A stretch of 64,000 bases of DNA from assembly GCA_028824295.1 (NCBI GenBank), contig JAPPED010000026.1, positions 62,001-126,000 on the forward strand, in the 5' to 3' direction. The notes below the pieces were generated by a model. The model was given only the letters and a program-made list of their open reading frames with translations, did no database searches and was not told the DNA's origin. Shown in pieces: positions 37,423 to 47,032 of the stretch. Made by a program: the position numbers and the translations under genes. The DNA comes from Rhodospirillales bacterium (GTDB lineage Bacteria > Pseudomonadota > Alphaproteobacteria > TMED109). The first letter of the stretch is position 1, and every line of letters starts with the position of its first letter.

Positions 37423-38256
37423 CTACGTCTTGCCGGCCTCGACGTCTGCCAAGAATCCTTCAAGCACCATGTTGAACAGCGCCGGATCTTCCAGATTGAG
37501 TACGTGACCTGTATCCGGCATCACGAACAGGCGCGCCCTGCTGACACACCGCTTCAGGAACAGACCCGGTACCAGGCATCGCTGGTCGTCATCCCCGGAA
37601 ACGATCAGCGTCGGAAGCTGAATGGCTCGAATTCGATCTTCCAGGTCCCACAAGCCGGGACGCTCCGCCTGGACGCCTCGCTGTGTCAGCGCGGACCCGG
37701 CGTCTGAGTGCTCGGCAAGTCGTGCAACGAAGGCCCGCCAACCACGCGGGTCCTTCCGCATGAAGTTCTCCCGCCCCGGCCCCGAGCCATATTCCTCGGC
37801 GAATCCGGCCGCTCCTTGCTTCTCAAAGCTGCTTGCCACATCCAGCGAGAGGGCCCGGAATTCGTCGCGTGTCTCAGGCTCCGCGCCGTAACCACAACCA
37901 CAGACCGTGAGCGACAGGGCGCGGTCGGGATAGGCCAAACCAAAATGAAGCGTGGCGAACCCGCCCATCGACAGCCCGACGATATGTGCGCGCTCGACTT
38001 CCAAGTGGTCCAGGACGGCAAGCGCGTCATCGCGGGCCAGTTCCTGTGAATAGCTTCCAGGGTCCGGCGGAATGTCGGAATTCGGGTAGCCGCGTGCCGA
38101 ATAGACGATACATCGTCGCCGTCGACCGAAATGCCCCAATTGCGGTTCCCACGCACGGTAGTCGCCTGCGAACTCGTGAATGAACAGGATCGGCACTCCG
38201 GTACCGGTCTCTTCGTAGTACAGCTTGACACCGTCGCGCGCGGTTGCATGGCCCAC
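37423..38256 (-). CDS. Alpha/beta hydrolase
   Basis: A 277-residue cytosolic hydrolase. The nucleophile elbow is GLSMGGFA, the oxyanion-side segment FIHEFAGDYRAWEPQL, the acid in LIVSGDDDQRC and the catalytic His in PDTGHVLNLEDP. It resembles the 3-oxoadipate enol-lactonase group, but the family is too broad to give a substrate. The start is GTG 38256 (VGHATARDGVKLYYEE) preceded by GGGGGAAC; an upstream ATG at 38388 would overlap the methyltransferase gene by 56 bases. Confidence 0.88.
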   Translation of the reverse strand: MGHATARDGVKLYYEETGTGVPILFIHEFAGDYRAWEPQLGHFGRRRRCIVYSARGYPNSDIPPDPGSYSQELARDDALAVLDHLEVERAHIVGLSMGGFATLHFGLAYPDRALSLTVCGCGYGAEPETRDEFRALSLDVASSFEKQGAAGFAEEYGSGPGRENFMRKDPRGWRAFVARLAEHSDAGSALTQRGVQAERPGLWDLEDRIRAIQLPTLIVSGDDDQRCLVPGLFLKRCVSRARLFVMPDTGHVLNLEDPALFNMVLEGFLADVEAGKT

Positions 38257-38332
38257 GGTCAGTGTTCCCCCATCTGCGCGGTTCGTTGGCGGCCGGAAGC
38301 GGCCCCGCGCCTGATCCGACGTCGGAACGGGT

Positions 38333-39370
38333 CTAGCACATCGCTGTGTGCCGCTCCACCACATGGCCGAAGGCCGGCCGGCCGTCATCGGTGCGCGCCG
38401 GCAGATCGGTCGTAAACGTCACGTCCTCGGTGAACAGACGGCGTTGGCCCGCGGTCCCTTCGGCAAGAAGACCCTCGCGGCCCAGTCGCTGGAGGACCAC
38501 GGCCTTGGCATTACACCAGATATCGATGCCCACCCATTGTCGCTTGAGCCGCTCGGCGGCCACCAGCGTGGTCGCGCATCCGGCGAAGGGGTCGAGAACC
38601 ATGTCCCCTTCATCACTGCTGGCGAGAATCATGCGTTCATAGAGGGCGATTGGTTTTTGCGTCGGATAGCCAAGGCGCTCGCCGTGAGTCGTGGAAAGCA
38701 TCGACATATCCCACCAGTCCCGAGCAGAAACGATGGAATACGTGCCCTGACCATCGCGGAAATACTTTACGGCGCCGCCTTGCCCGCCACCGGTTCGGCC
38801 GTACGACTTGACCTTGAGAACGTTGAAACGGCAGAGTTTTTCCGCTTTGGCGTAGAACAGAATGATGTCGTGCTTCCTGGCAAATTGCCGTTTGCTCACT
38901 CCCCCCGACTTGTAGCACCACACGACTTCGTTCTTGAAATTCCGGTGCCCGAACACCGCGTCCAAGAGCTGTTTGAGGTAGTGGCTCGCGGTCGGATCGC
39001 AGTGGAGGTAGACGCTCCCGGTCGGCTTCAGGATCCGCCGCATGGCCAAGAGGCGCACGGCCATGAAGCACAGGAAAGCTCCCATACCGTCGCTGTACGT
39101 GTCCCTCGCGGCGGCGATGAGGCGCATGAGACCCGGATGGCTATCGGTGATCTGGTCTACCCAGTCCCGTTGCACGTCCTGCTCCCACGACCATCTGTCC
39201 TGAAACTTCGCGCCCGCCGCCAGGCTGTCAGGCGTGGCGCGAAAATCGCGCCCTTTGTTGAATGGTGGATCGGTTGCGATGAGGTCAACGGATTCGCTGT
39301 TCATCGCCTCCAGGAACCCCAGATTGTCACCGAGGAAAAACGTCCGATTCTTCCAGTTGGGCTCAGCCAT
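38333..39370 (-). CDS. Site-specific DNA methyltransferase (beta-class, adenine-N6 or cytosine-N4)
   Basis: A 345-residue AdoMet-dependent DNA amino-methyltransferase. The catalytic motif IV DPPF (34-37 in IATDPPFNKGRDF) precedes the AdoMet motif (LDPFAGCATTLVAAERLKRQW), the order that defines the beta class. Between them is a probable target-recognition region (FKNEVVWCYKSGGVSKRQ). No restriction endonuclease is adjacent, so it is an orphan. The tail after the fold (LPARTDDGRPAF) resembles the point where, in some relatives I recall, an HNH nuclease domain begins; here it ends 11 residues later. Start ATG 39370. Confidence 0.88.
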   Translation of the reverse strand: MAEPNWKNRTFFLGDNLGFLEAMNSESVDLIATDPPFNKGRDFRATPDSLAAGAKFQDRWSWEQDVQRDWVDQITDSHPGLMRLIAAARDTYSDGMGAFLCFMAVRLLAMRRILKPTGSVYLHCDPTASHYLKQLLDAVFGHRNFKNEVVWCYKSGGVSKRQFARKHDIILFYAKAEKLCRFNVLKVKSYGRTGGGQGGAVKYFRDGQGTYSIVSARDWWDMSMLSTTHGERLGYPTQKPIALYERMILASSDEGDMVLDPFAGCATTLVAAERLKRQWVGIDIWCNAKAVVLQRLGREGLLAEGTAGQRRLFTEDVTFTTDLPARTDDGRPAFGHVVERHTAMC

Positions 39371-39845
39371 CACCTCGTTCCGTCAGATCGCAGGGGGCGG
39401 CTCCGTTCGAACGAAGCAGTTGGTTGCGCAAACGATCGCCAGCCGAACGCGCTCGTTGCCGAGGCCGTTGACCAAGTCCCAGATTGGCCGGGATCCCGTG
39501 AGATGTCCGTGACCCCGTGCAGCTCGCGAAAGGGCGCGAAGTCCTTCGCGACTGCGGTGCTTGGCTACCTCCCGCAGACCGGCGCCGATCTGGCTTCATG
39601 TCCGACCGGCACCTGAACCGCGCCGTCTCGAACGGCGGAACGCGACGACCATCAGAGGACGACCTCCTATGGCAGTGCCGCACCCTGCCCGCGCCGCTCG
39701 AGACTCCTTCCGAGGATCCGCACATGGGTCCAATGCTTCCCGGCGTCCGGGCCGTCGCGACGGAAGCGCCGGATGAGATTCCCTCATCCGGCGCCATGCC
39801 TTCACGTCGGTTGGTCGGTCTCAAGGGCCGTTCCGGCCACCGGGA
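39371..39845. other. Gene-poor region between the methyltransferase and amtB copy 2
   Basis: About 475 bases. It contains a terminator-like hairpin near its right end (39766-39794) and presumably the methyltransferase promoter. The open frames here are Arg-rich and not family-like. Confidence 0.4.
39766..39794 (-). terminator. Hairpin downstream of the second amtB copy
   Basis: Perfect 12-bp stem (39766-39777 GCGCCGGATGAG with 39783-39794), loop ATTCC, about 52 bases after the amtB stop on the minus strand. The distance matches the hairpin after copy 1, although the stem sequence differs. Confidence 0.6.
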
Positions 39846-41150
39846 TCACCCGGAGCGACCGGCGACGAACTCGGGGTACGACGCCACTCCGACTTCGGTT
39901 AGGTCAGAACCGTGCATTTCATCCTCCTCATCGAGGCGGATGCCCATCACGAGCTTGACCACGTACCACACCAGCAGGCTCGCGAGGAAAGCGAACGCGC
40001 CGATGGCGACGATGCCGATCAGTTGGGATAGGAGGCTTGCCTCGGGGTTGGTAAGGCAAACGGCGATGGTTCCCCACACTCCGGCAAACAGGTGAACGGG
40101 AACCGCCCCGACCACGTCATCAAGCTTGATTCGATCGAGGAAGGGCACACCGACCGCCACGATCACGCCACCGATGGCGCCGATCAAGATCGACTGTACG
40201 AATGATGGGGCCAATGGCTCCGCAGTGATGCTGACCAAGCCACCGAGCACTCCGTTGAGAATCAGCGTGATGTCGAGCTTCCGGAAAACGGCGAAGTACG
40301 TCGCCGCTGCCGCTAGCGCTCCCCCGCATCCGGCGAGGTACGTGTTCGCGTAGATCCGCGACATCGCGCTGGCGTCCTCAACCGACCCCAAGGCCAGCTG
40401 CGAACCGCCGTTGAATCCCAGCCACCCGATCCACAGCACGAAGGTGCCGAGCGCCACCAGCGGAACGGCCGATGCCTGCATCGGATTGACCTTGCCGTCG
40501 GCCGCGAACTTCCCCCGCCGTGCGCCGAGCAGGATGATCCCGGCCAGCGCGCACCAGCCGCCAACGGAGTGCACGATCGTAGAGCCGGCGAAATCGGAGA
40601 AGCCCAATTCGGCCAGCCAGCCGCCGCCCCATGACCACGCGCCCTGAATCGGATAGATGACGGCCACCAGCACGGCAATCACCAGAACGAACGGAATCAC
40701 GCGAACCCGCTCGGCGACAGACCCTGACACGATCGAAGCGGTCGTCGCCACAAACACAACCTGGAAGAACCAGTCCGACGCCGCCGCATAACCGCCATCG
40801 GAAGCTTCGGAAGCCGGGTCTGGCGTATCGAAGAGTCCCAGAGACCCGATGAAGCCGCCGTCGACCCCGTTGTACATGAGGTTGTAGCCGACGATCGCGT
40901 AGGTGACGCCGGCGATCGAGAACAGCCCAATGTTCTTGACGCAAATCGCGCTCGTTGACTTCGACCGCACCATGCCAGCTTCAAGCATGCAAAAGCCGAT
41001 AGCCATCGCGAACACCAGGGCTCCGTTCGCGAGGAACGACAAGGTGTTGAAAATGAAGGCCGCATCTTCTGGCGAGGGCGCCGCCAAGGCCGCAGCAGGT
41101 CCGAACAGGACGGCCGCAACGGCCACCCCGGAAACAAGGAATAGTTTCAT
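39846..41150 (-). CDS. amtB: Ammonium transporter AmtB, copy 2
   Basis: Second ammonium channel, 434 residues, collinear with copy 1: leader MKLFLVSGVAVAAVLFGPAA, IVHSVGGWCAL, GWLGFNGGSQLAL and GAVPVHLFAGVWG. It differs by scattered substitutions throughout, so it is a diverged paralogue and not a recent identical copy. The start is ATG 41150 with CGGAG upstream. Neither copy has a neighbouring glnK, unlike the usual glnK-amtB pairing. Confidence 0.94.
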   Translation of the reverse strand: MKLFLVSGVAVAAVLFGPAAALAAPSPEDAAFIFNTLSFLANGALVFAMAIGFCMLEAGMVRSKSTSAICVKNIGLFSIAGVTYAIVGYNLMYNGVDGGFIGSLGLFDTPDPASEASDGGYAAASDWFFQVVFVATTASIVSGSVAERVRVIPFVLVIAVLVAVIYPIQGAWSWGGGWLAELGFSDFAGSTIVHSVGGWCALAGIILLGARRGKFAADGKVNPMQASAVPLVALGTFVLWIGWLGFNGGSQLALGSVEDASAMSRIYANTYLAGCGGALAAAATYFAVFRKLDITLILNGVLGGLVSITAEPLAPSFVQSILIGAIGGVIVAVGVPFLDRIKLDDVVGAVPVHLFAGVWGTIAVCLTNPEASLLSQLIGIVAIGAFAFLASLLVWYVVKLVMGIRLDEEDEMHGSDLTEVGVASYPEFVAGRSG

Positions 41151-41581
41151 GCGATTCTCCGACGCATCCCCGGAACTCCGCTCACGCGACGAAGAGAGGC
41201 GCCAAGCGAATGGCCGCCTCCGTTCCGCTTCCGGCTTGGATGACCAAAACTCCCTGACAATGCCCAGCGTCCAGCAAGGGCCTTACGGCGGCCGAGCCGC
41301 AGAAGAACCCGGTTCAGTTGACCGCGGGTTTGCGGCAGAGGGCACGTGTGAGCAGGTGCGAGCCCCCGCAATAGTTACAAACAAGAATCATGCCAATTTT
41401 GCCGGAGGGCACCGGTCAGCACCGCTGACGCTACAACTGCCTAACTTATAGCCGTGTTGTGTTCAGTAGTGATGAAATTATATGCGGTTATGTCGATAGG
41501 CTGCTTGCGGAACCGCCAAAGCATGGCGCCGTCAGCGTACGCGCGTCGACGCCCGAGCGGTCCTGATGACCAGCCCAGGTC
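41151..41581. other. Upstream region of amtB copy 2
   Basis: About 430 bases between the ends of yggS and amtB, both minus strand. It becomes AT-rich near 41370-41510. A sigma54-like element reading TTGGCAT-GATTC-TTG on the minus strand lies at 41382-41396, with the -12 GC changed to GT. No gene seen. Confidence 0.4.
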
Positions 41582-42274
41582 CTATGTCCGAGGGCGTGGG
41601 CCGAACACGGCGGTTCCGACCCGGACATGGGTCGCGCCCATTTGAATTGCGGCCTCGTAGTCGGCGCTCATCCCCATACTCAGTTCCGCCAGGCCGATGC
41701 GGTCCCGCAACGTCCGTAACAGCCCGAAGTACGGAACCGGATCCGTATCTTTGGGGGGGATTCCCATGACACCCGAAACGCGCAGTCCCAGCTCCGCCTG
41801 ACACCAGGTGATGAAGCGGCCGGCTTCGGCCGGCGGGCAACCGCCCTTCTGTGGCTCCTCACCGACATTGACCTGGACCAGCAGCCGCACGGCACGGTCG
41901 CGAACCGCACTGCAGTTCGACAAGGCGCGAGCCACGGATTCGCGATCTACGCTCTCGATGACGTGTGCGAGCCCGGCTGCAGCCGTGACCTTGTTGGACT
42001 GCAGCCGTCCTACGAAACGGAGTTCGGCAGCTGGGTAGCGCTCCAGGAGCGGCGGCCATTTGGCCTGCATTTCCTGAACGCGGTTTTCCGCGAAGGCGCG
42101 ATGGCCGACTGCCAGCAGTGTCTCGATGGTGTCAGCGGCCACGCCCTTCGAGACGGCAACCAGGGAGACGCCGTCGGGATCTCGCCCAGCCTCCCGCTCG
42201 GCCGCACGGACGGTGGCCAGCACCGATTGCCAGCGCGAGACAAGCCCAGAGGTAGCGGCAGGCCGTGCGCGCAT
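41582..42274 (-). CDS. yggS: YggS/PROSC family PLP-binding protein
   Basis: A 230-residue single-domain PLP protein with alanine-racemase-like barrel, involved in PLP homeostasis. The lysine that binds PLP is in LVAVSKGV, followed by FAENRVQEMQAKW, FVGRLQSNKV, and the phosphate site LSMGMSADYEAAIQMGATHVRVG in outline. It starts 19 bases from the divergent ThiE-like gene, so the two promoters must overlap their 5' ends. Confidence 0.93.
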   Translation of the reverse strand: MRARPAATSGLVSRWQSVLATVRAAEREAGRDPDGVSLVAVSKGVAADTIETLLAVGHRAFAENRVQEMQAKWPPLLERYPAAELRFVGRLQSNKVTAAAGLAHVIESVDRESVARALSNCSAVRDRAVRLLVQVNVGEEPQKGGCPPAEAGRFITWCQAELGLRVSGVMGIPPKDTDPVPYFGLLRTLRDRIGLAELSMGMSADYEAAIQMGATHVRVGTAVFGPRPRT

Positions 42275-42293
42275 GACCTAGATTGCGAGCGCC

Positions 42294-42977
42294 ATGACGA
42301 TTGATCCTAGCAAACCTCCCCGCCTGCCTCGGCTGTGGTTTCTCAGCGCCGAGGAGCGCGGCATCGACTCCCGTGAGATCGTACCCACGCTGCCCCGAGG
42401 CATGGGCGTGATCTATCGCGATTACCGCAATCCTGAGCGACGTCTCCGCGCCCGCGAGCTTGCCCGGCTATGCCGACGACAGGGATTGGTGCTGCTCGCC
42501 GGGATGTCGAAACCCCGGTCGTCGTCATCGGTGACCGCAGGCGTGCACGTCCCGAGCTGGTCCCGGCGCCCGCCGTGCGCCAGAGGTTTGGTCACGCTGT
42601 CGGTGCATCGGGCCGGCGACCTGCGCCGGGCCAGGGCCAGCGGCGCCCACTTGTTCATCGTCGCGCCCGTGTTCCGCACCGAAGCTCATCCGGAGGCTGT
42701 TCCCCTCGGGCCGCTGCGTCTGGGTCTGCTTGCTCGCCGGCTCCCGGGTCCGGTCGCCGCGTTGGGTGGCATCACGCCGATATCGGCCCGCCGCCTGACG
42801 GGTCTGGGTGTCTACGCACTATGCGGGAGCGGTCTGTTCGCGCACGCGGGCGCGCACAGAGAATTGGCCGGGCTCCGTGTATGGTGTGGGCCGCCCTCCA
42901 CCCGACCTCAGGTCCGGCCCGCGAATCCGCGCGACGCACGACGGTTCCGAACGTATGTCCGCTTACAATCCCGCTGA
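42294..42977 (+). CDS. Thiamine phosphate synthase-like (ThiE/TenI family) protein
   Basis: A 227-residue TIM-barrel protein. The C-terminal phosphate-binding part is ThiE-like ([50 protein letters not shown] in outline). The N-terminal half has an odd stretch [20 protein letters not shown] where ThiE has a DVAAA-like region, so it may not be a true synthase. Its 3' end overlaps leuS by 23 bases. Such a protein before leuS is recurrent in alphaproteobacteria (recalled). Confidence 0.7.
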   Translation: MTIDPSKPPRLPRLWFLSAEERGIDSREIVPTLPRGMGVIYRDYRNPERRLRARELARLCRRQGLVLLAGMSKPRSSSSVTAGVHVPSWSRRPPCARGLVTLSVHRAGDLRRARASGAHLFIVAPVFRTEAHPEAVPLGPLRLGLLARRLPGPVAALGGITPISARRLTGLGVYALCGSGLFAHAGAHRELAGLRVWCGPPSTRPQVRPANPRDARRFRTYVRLQSR

Positions 42978-45516
42978 ACTTGAAGCCAAATGGCAAGAGG
43001 CTTGGGAAGCGGCGGAGGTCTACCGCACGCCACCGCCGTCAGATGCACCGGACCGGTACGTCCTGGAGATGCTCCCGTATCCGTCGGGACGCATTCACAT
43101 GGGTCACGTCCGGGTCTACACGCTGGGGGACGTGCTCGCCCGGTACTCGCGGGCCCGCGGGTACAGCGTGCTGCATCCGATGGGCTGGGACGGATTCGGG
43201 CTCCCGGCCGAGAACGCCGCCATGGAGCACGGCATCCATCCGGCAAAGTGGACGTGGTCCAATATCGACACGATGCGCGCCCAGCTCCGGTCGATGGGCC
43301 TCAGCTACGACTGGGACTGCGAGGTGGCGACCTGCAGCCCGGTGTACATGCGCGAACAGCAGCGTCTCTTTCTCAAGATGCTGGACGCCGGCCTGATCTA
43401 TCGGGCCGAGGCGTGGGCCAACTGGGATCCTGTCGAGCACACGGTCCTTGCCAACGAACAGGTGATTGACGGGCGGGGCTGGCGCTCAGGAGCCCCGGTC
43501 GAACGGCGTTTGCTGCCGCAATGGTTCTTCCGCATCACCCGCTACGCGGGCGAACTCCTTGATGCACTCGATCATCTGCCGCGGTGGCCAGAGCGCGTAA
43601 AGACCATGCAGCGGAACTGGATCGGACGGTCGGAGGGGGCCCGGCTGCGCTTTCAGGTGCTGGGCGGCAGCGAAGAAGTCGAGGTTTTCACGACGCGGCC
43701 GGACACGATCTTTGGAGCCACCTTCATAGCGCTGTCCCCGGATCACCCTCTCAGCAGAACCTGTGCCGACACGAATCCGACCGTGGCCGCGTTCATTCAG
43801 GAATGCACGCGCGATCCCGGCCGGCGGAACCGGGAGGCGGCGGGCCCTGCCGGAAAGACCGGCGTCGACACGGGACTCCGCGTGCAGCATCCCTTCCTTG
43901 AGCGCTCACTCCGTGTCTTCGTCGCCGATTACGTCCTGATGGAATACGGCACCGGCGCCATCTTCGCGGTGCCCGCACACGACCAGCGCGACCTCGATTT
44001 CGCCCGCGCCCACGAACTCGATGTGGTTCCCGTCGTGGACCCGCCGCCCGGCGTCGAGCGCCCCGGGCCGGACGAGGCATACGTTGGCGATGGCACGCTC
44101 AAGAATTCCGAATTCCTCGACGGACTCGACGTGACCGCGGCGAAACAGACGGTCATCGACCGACTCGGAGAGCACGGAGAACGCAGCATTCAGTACCGAA
44201 TCCACGATTGGTGCGCGTCGCGCCAGCGCTACTGGGGCTGCCCGGTGCCGGTCGTCTTCTGCCAGGACTGCGGTGTCGTCCCGGTGCCTGATTCCGATCT
44301 TCCGGTAACGCTGCCCGACGACGTCAAGTTCGACCGGCCGGGCAACCCACTGGAGCGGCACGCGGAATGGAAGACGGTCGACTGCCCGACCTGCGGCTCG
44401 GCCGCAGAGCGCGAAACCCAGACCCTCGACACCTTCGTCGATTCCGCCTGGTACTACTACCGGTACATTTCCGCCCAAGCCGATCAGCCGCTCGACCGCG
44501 AGGCGGTTGCCCGATGGTGCCCGACGTTCCAGTACGTGGGCGGCATCGAACACGCCATTCTCCACCTCCTGTACGCACGCTTCTTTACGCGCGCGCTTCG
44601 CGATATCGGCGAACTGCCCTTCGACGAGCCGTTCGACGGCCTCTACTGCCAGGGAATGGTCTGCCACCAAACCTATCGGGAACCAGCGGAAGGCACCTGG
44701 CTTTACCCGGAAGAGGTCGAGGCGAGTGGCAACGGCGGCTTCCGGCGCCGTTCCGACGGGGCGCCGGTCGTCGCTGGGCGAGTCGAAAAAATGTCCAAGT
44801 CGCGCCGCAACGTCGTCGATCCCGTCGACATCATCGCCACCTACGGGGCTGACGTCGCGCGCCTCTTCATGCTTTCAGACAGCCCGCCCGAGCGCGATCT
44901 CGAATGGACAACCTCCGGCGTGGAGGGCGCCGCCCGCTACCTGCAGCGAATCTGGCGAGCGTTCGACGAACTTGAGCCCGGACCGGTCGGAGCTGCCCAG
45001 CCGACCCGGTTTGCCCCGGCCGCCCACGCGCTGAGACAGACCACCCACCGTACGATCCGCGCGGTGGAAGAAGACATCGAAGCATTCCGCCACAACCGGG
45101 CCGTCGCCCACCTGCGTGCCCTGTCCAACGCGTTCCTTCGTTTCGATGTGGCGACAGCCGGAACCGGCGGTGCGTGGGCGCTGCGGGAGGCGCTCGAGAC
45201 CTTCGTGCGGTTGTCTGCCCCCCTGATCCCGCACCTCGCGGAGGAACTTTGGCAGCGACTGGGACGCGACGGATTCATCTGCCAAGGTGCCTGGCCGGAA
45301 GCTGACCCCAATCTGCTTGCCGAGGAGCGGGCGACCATCGCGGTCCAAGTAAACGGTAAACTTCGGGGCACGATCGAACTTGCCCTCGGGGCCGGCGAGG
45401 CAGACACTCGGGAAGCAGCACTCCAGTTGCCGAACGTGATCCGTGCGATCGAGGGCGCGGAGGTGCGCAAAGTGATCGTTGTCCCGGACAGGGTAGTCAA
45501 CGTCGTTGCCCGGTAG
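42955..45516 (+). CDS. leuS: Leucyl-tRNA synthetase
   Basis: Class Ia synthetase of 853 residues. The HIGH-equivalent HMGH is at 48-51 ([13 protein letters not shown]) and KMSKS at 612-616. The CP1 editing domain is present, with [13 protein letters not shown] and the Asp-containing [18 protein letters not shown]. The start ATG 42955 ([14 protein letters not shown]) gives the standard N-terminus; an open frame back to 42808 lies inside the ThiE-like gene. Downstream lptE overlaps its end by 11 bases. Confidence 0.97.
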   Translation: MSAYNPAELEAKWQEAWEAAEVYRTPPPSDAPDRYVLEMLPYPSGRIHMGHVRVYTLGDVLARYSRARGYSVLHPMGWDGFGLPAENAAMEHGIHPAKWTWSNIDTMRAQLRSMGLSYDWDCEVATCSPVYMREQQRLFLKMLDAGLIYRAEAWANWDPVEHTVLANEQVIDGRGWRSGAPVERRLLPQWFFRITRYAGELLDALDHLPRWPERVKTMQRNWIGRSEGARLRFQVLGGSEEVEVFTTRPDTIFGATFIALSPDHPLSRTCADTNPTVAAFIQECTRDPGRRNREAAGPAGKTGVDTGLRVQHPFLERSLRVFVADYVLMEYGTGAIFAVPAHDQRDLDFARAHELDVVPVVDPPPGVERPGPDEAYVGDGTLKNSEFLDGLDVTAAKQTVIDRLGEHGERSIQYRIHDWCASRQRYWGCPVPVVFCQDCGVVPVPDSDLPVTLPDDVKFDRPGNPLERHAEWKTVDCPTCGSAAERETQTLDTFVDSAWYYYRYISAQADQPLDREAVARWCPTFQYVGGIEHAILHLLYARFFTRALRDIGELPFDEPFDGLYCQGMVCHQTYREPAEGTWLYPEEVEASGNGGFRRRSDGAPVVAGRVEKMSKSRRNVVDPVDIIATYGADVARLFMLSDSPPERDLEWTTSGVEGAARYLQRIWRAFDELEPGPVGAAQPTRFAPAAHALRQTTHRTIRAVEEDIEAFRHNRAVAHLRALSNAFLRFDVATAGTGGAWALREALETFVRLSAPLIPHLAEELWQRLGRDGFICQGAWPEADPNLLAEERATIAVQVNGKLRGTIELALGAGEADTREAALQLPNVIRAIEGAEVRKVIVVPDRVVNVVAR

Positions 45517-46012
45517 GGTCTTCAGGAGCTTGGCAGCGGCCGCCGTACTCGCCGCGGCAACCTCAGGGTGTGGCTTCGAACCGCTTCACGGGGCCTCTGT
45601 CAACGCTGCGCTCAGCGCAGTCGACGTCTCTCCGATCCAAGGCGGGCCCGGCGAACTGGTGTATCGGGCGCTGGTTGAACGGTTGCATCCCGCGGGCAAG
45701 TCGTCGGCCCCTACCTACCGACTGAACGTGACGCTCCGGTCCGTCAGTTCGCCACTGATTATCGACCAGTCGACGTTTGTCCGCCGTTACGACGTGCATC
45801 TGCAGGCGCAGTATCAATTGATCGAGATTTCCACGGGCCGTGAGGTCGGCGGCGCGGAACGGGATGCCCACGCGAATCACGGCGTGATCCCCAATGAGAT
45901 CTACGGCACGCTGATCGGTTCACACGCAGCTCTGGAACGGGCCGCAAACGTCCTTGCAAACGTCATTGCGACTGATGCCGCACTGTTGATTCGTGCGGAT
46001 CAGCGCGGATGA
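45506..46012 (+). CDS. lptE: LPS-assembly lipoprotein LptE
   Basis: Outer-membrane lipoprotein partner of LptD, 168 residues. A signal peptide with lipobox LAAATSGC is followed by GFEPLHG, the characteristic LptE start. [20 protein letters not shown] and the conserved late Asn/Tyr segment follow. The start is a TTG at 45506, 11 bases inside leuS; there is no in-frame ATG before the lipobox. It is followed by holA with an ATGA overlap, the usual leuS-lptE-holA order. Confidence 0.9.
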   Translation: MPGRVFRSLAAAAVLAAATSGCGFEPLHGASVNAALSAVDVSPIQGGPGELVYRALVERLHPAGKSSAPTYRLNVTLRSVSSPLIIDQSTFVRRYDVHLQAQYQLIEISTGREVGGAERDAHANHGVIPNEIYGTLIGSHAALERAANVLANVIATDAALLIRADQRG

Positions 46013-47016
46013 AACTGCAAGCCCATCAAGTCGAGGGGTTTTGTGCCAACCCCTCTCCGGAACCACGGGCGATCCTGCTGTACGGGCCTGATCAGGGTCT
46101 CGTTTCCGAACGGTTTACGCAGATTTCGCTGTCGCTTGCGCCCAACCAGGATGATCCGTTCCAAGTGGTCTCCCTCGATGGCGACGACGTCGCATCCGAT
46201 ATGGCCCGTTTCCTGGATGAAGCTGCGCAAATATCGCTCGACGGGACGCGGCGCGTCATCCGGATCCGCCACGCTGGCGAAGCCGTGACCACCGCCCTGG
46301 ACACATTTCTCAATTCCGAGGGAGAGGATTCGGTGGTCCTGGTTCAGGGCGGCGATCTCGGGCCCAGATCTGGCCTGCGCCGGCTCTTTGAACGCGCCAA
46401 GGACGCAGCAGCAGCGCCCTGCTACGCGGACGACAGCCGGACGATCGAGCGACTGCTGCGCGACGTTCAGGAATCGCATCGCATCGAGATCGACCCGGAT
46501 GCCTACGCCTATCTGGTTGTCCGCCTCGGGCGTGACCGTGGCGTCACCAGGAACGAGCTTGAGAAGCTCGTGCTGTTCGCGGGAGATGGCGGGATCCTCG
46601 ACTATGAAGCCGCCGCCGCGCTGTCCGGTGACAATGCGCTACTGGGGGCAGACGCACTCGCCGATGCGGTCGGGCTGGGCCGGGCGGGTGACGCGTTTCG
46701 AGCCCTTCGGCGACTGCACGAGGAAGGACTGAGTGATGTCGCGGTGATCCGGCGTCTGCTCCGTCACTTTCAAACCCTGCACATGGTGACGGCGGCAGCG
46801 GATCCACTCCAGGCCGTCGATAGCCTTCAGCCACCCGTCCATTTCAAACGCAAAGAGGCCGTCGAAACGCAAGCCAGACAGTGGTCGCCGCTGCGCGTTG
46901 AGCACGTGTTGCGGCTCCTCGGGCGCGCCGAGCAGACGTGCAAGCGAACCGGAACGCCGGGCCGGGAAGTCGTGCGGGAAACCGTGCTCCGGATCGCCCG
47001 CATCGCTGGTCCCTGA
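46009..47016 (+). CDS. holA: DNA polymerase III delta subunit
   Basis: Clamp-loader delta subunit that opens the beta clamp, 335 residues. The N-terminal AAA+-like fold begins AILLYGPDQGLVSER and lacks a functional Walker A, as in all delta subunits; RRVIRIRHAG and the C-terminal collar-domain helices (ADALADAVGLGRAGDAFRAL) follow. It overlaps lptE by ATGA. Its 3' end faces parB with a 16-base gap. With chi encoded at 4360, two clamp-loader components lie in the window. Confidence 0.94.
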   Translation: MKLQAHQVEGFCANPSPEPRAILLYGPDQGLVSERFTQISLSLAPNQDDPFQVVSLDGDDVASDMARFLDEAAQISLDGTRRVIRIRHAGEAVTTALDTFLNSEGEDSVVLVQGGDLGPRSGLRRLFERAKDAAAAPCYADDSRTIERLLRDVQESHRIEIDPDAYAYLVVRLGRDRGVTRNELEKLVLFAGDGGILDYEAAAALSGDNALLGADALADAVGLGRAGDAFRALRRLHEEGLSDVAVIRRLLRHFQTLHMVTAAADPLQAVDSLQPPVHFKRKEAVETQARQWSPLRVEHVLRLLGRAEQTCKRTGTPGREVVRETVLRIARIAGP

Positions 47017-47032
47017 CCGCGGTCTCCAGCGC

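Noticed and set aside
38333-39370. A restriction-modification system around the methyltransferase
   Set aside because: Neighbours are an alpha/beta hydrolase and two ammonium transporters; no nuclease or specificity subunit could be identified.
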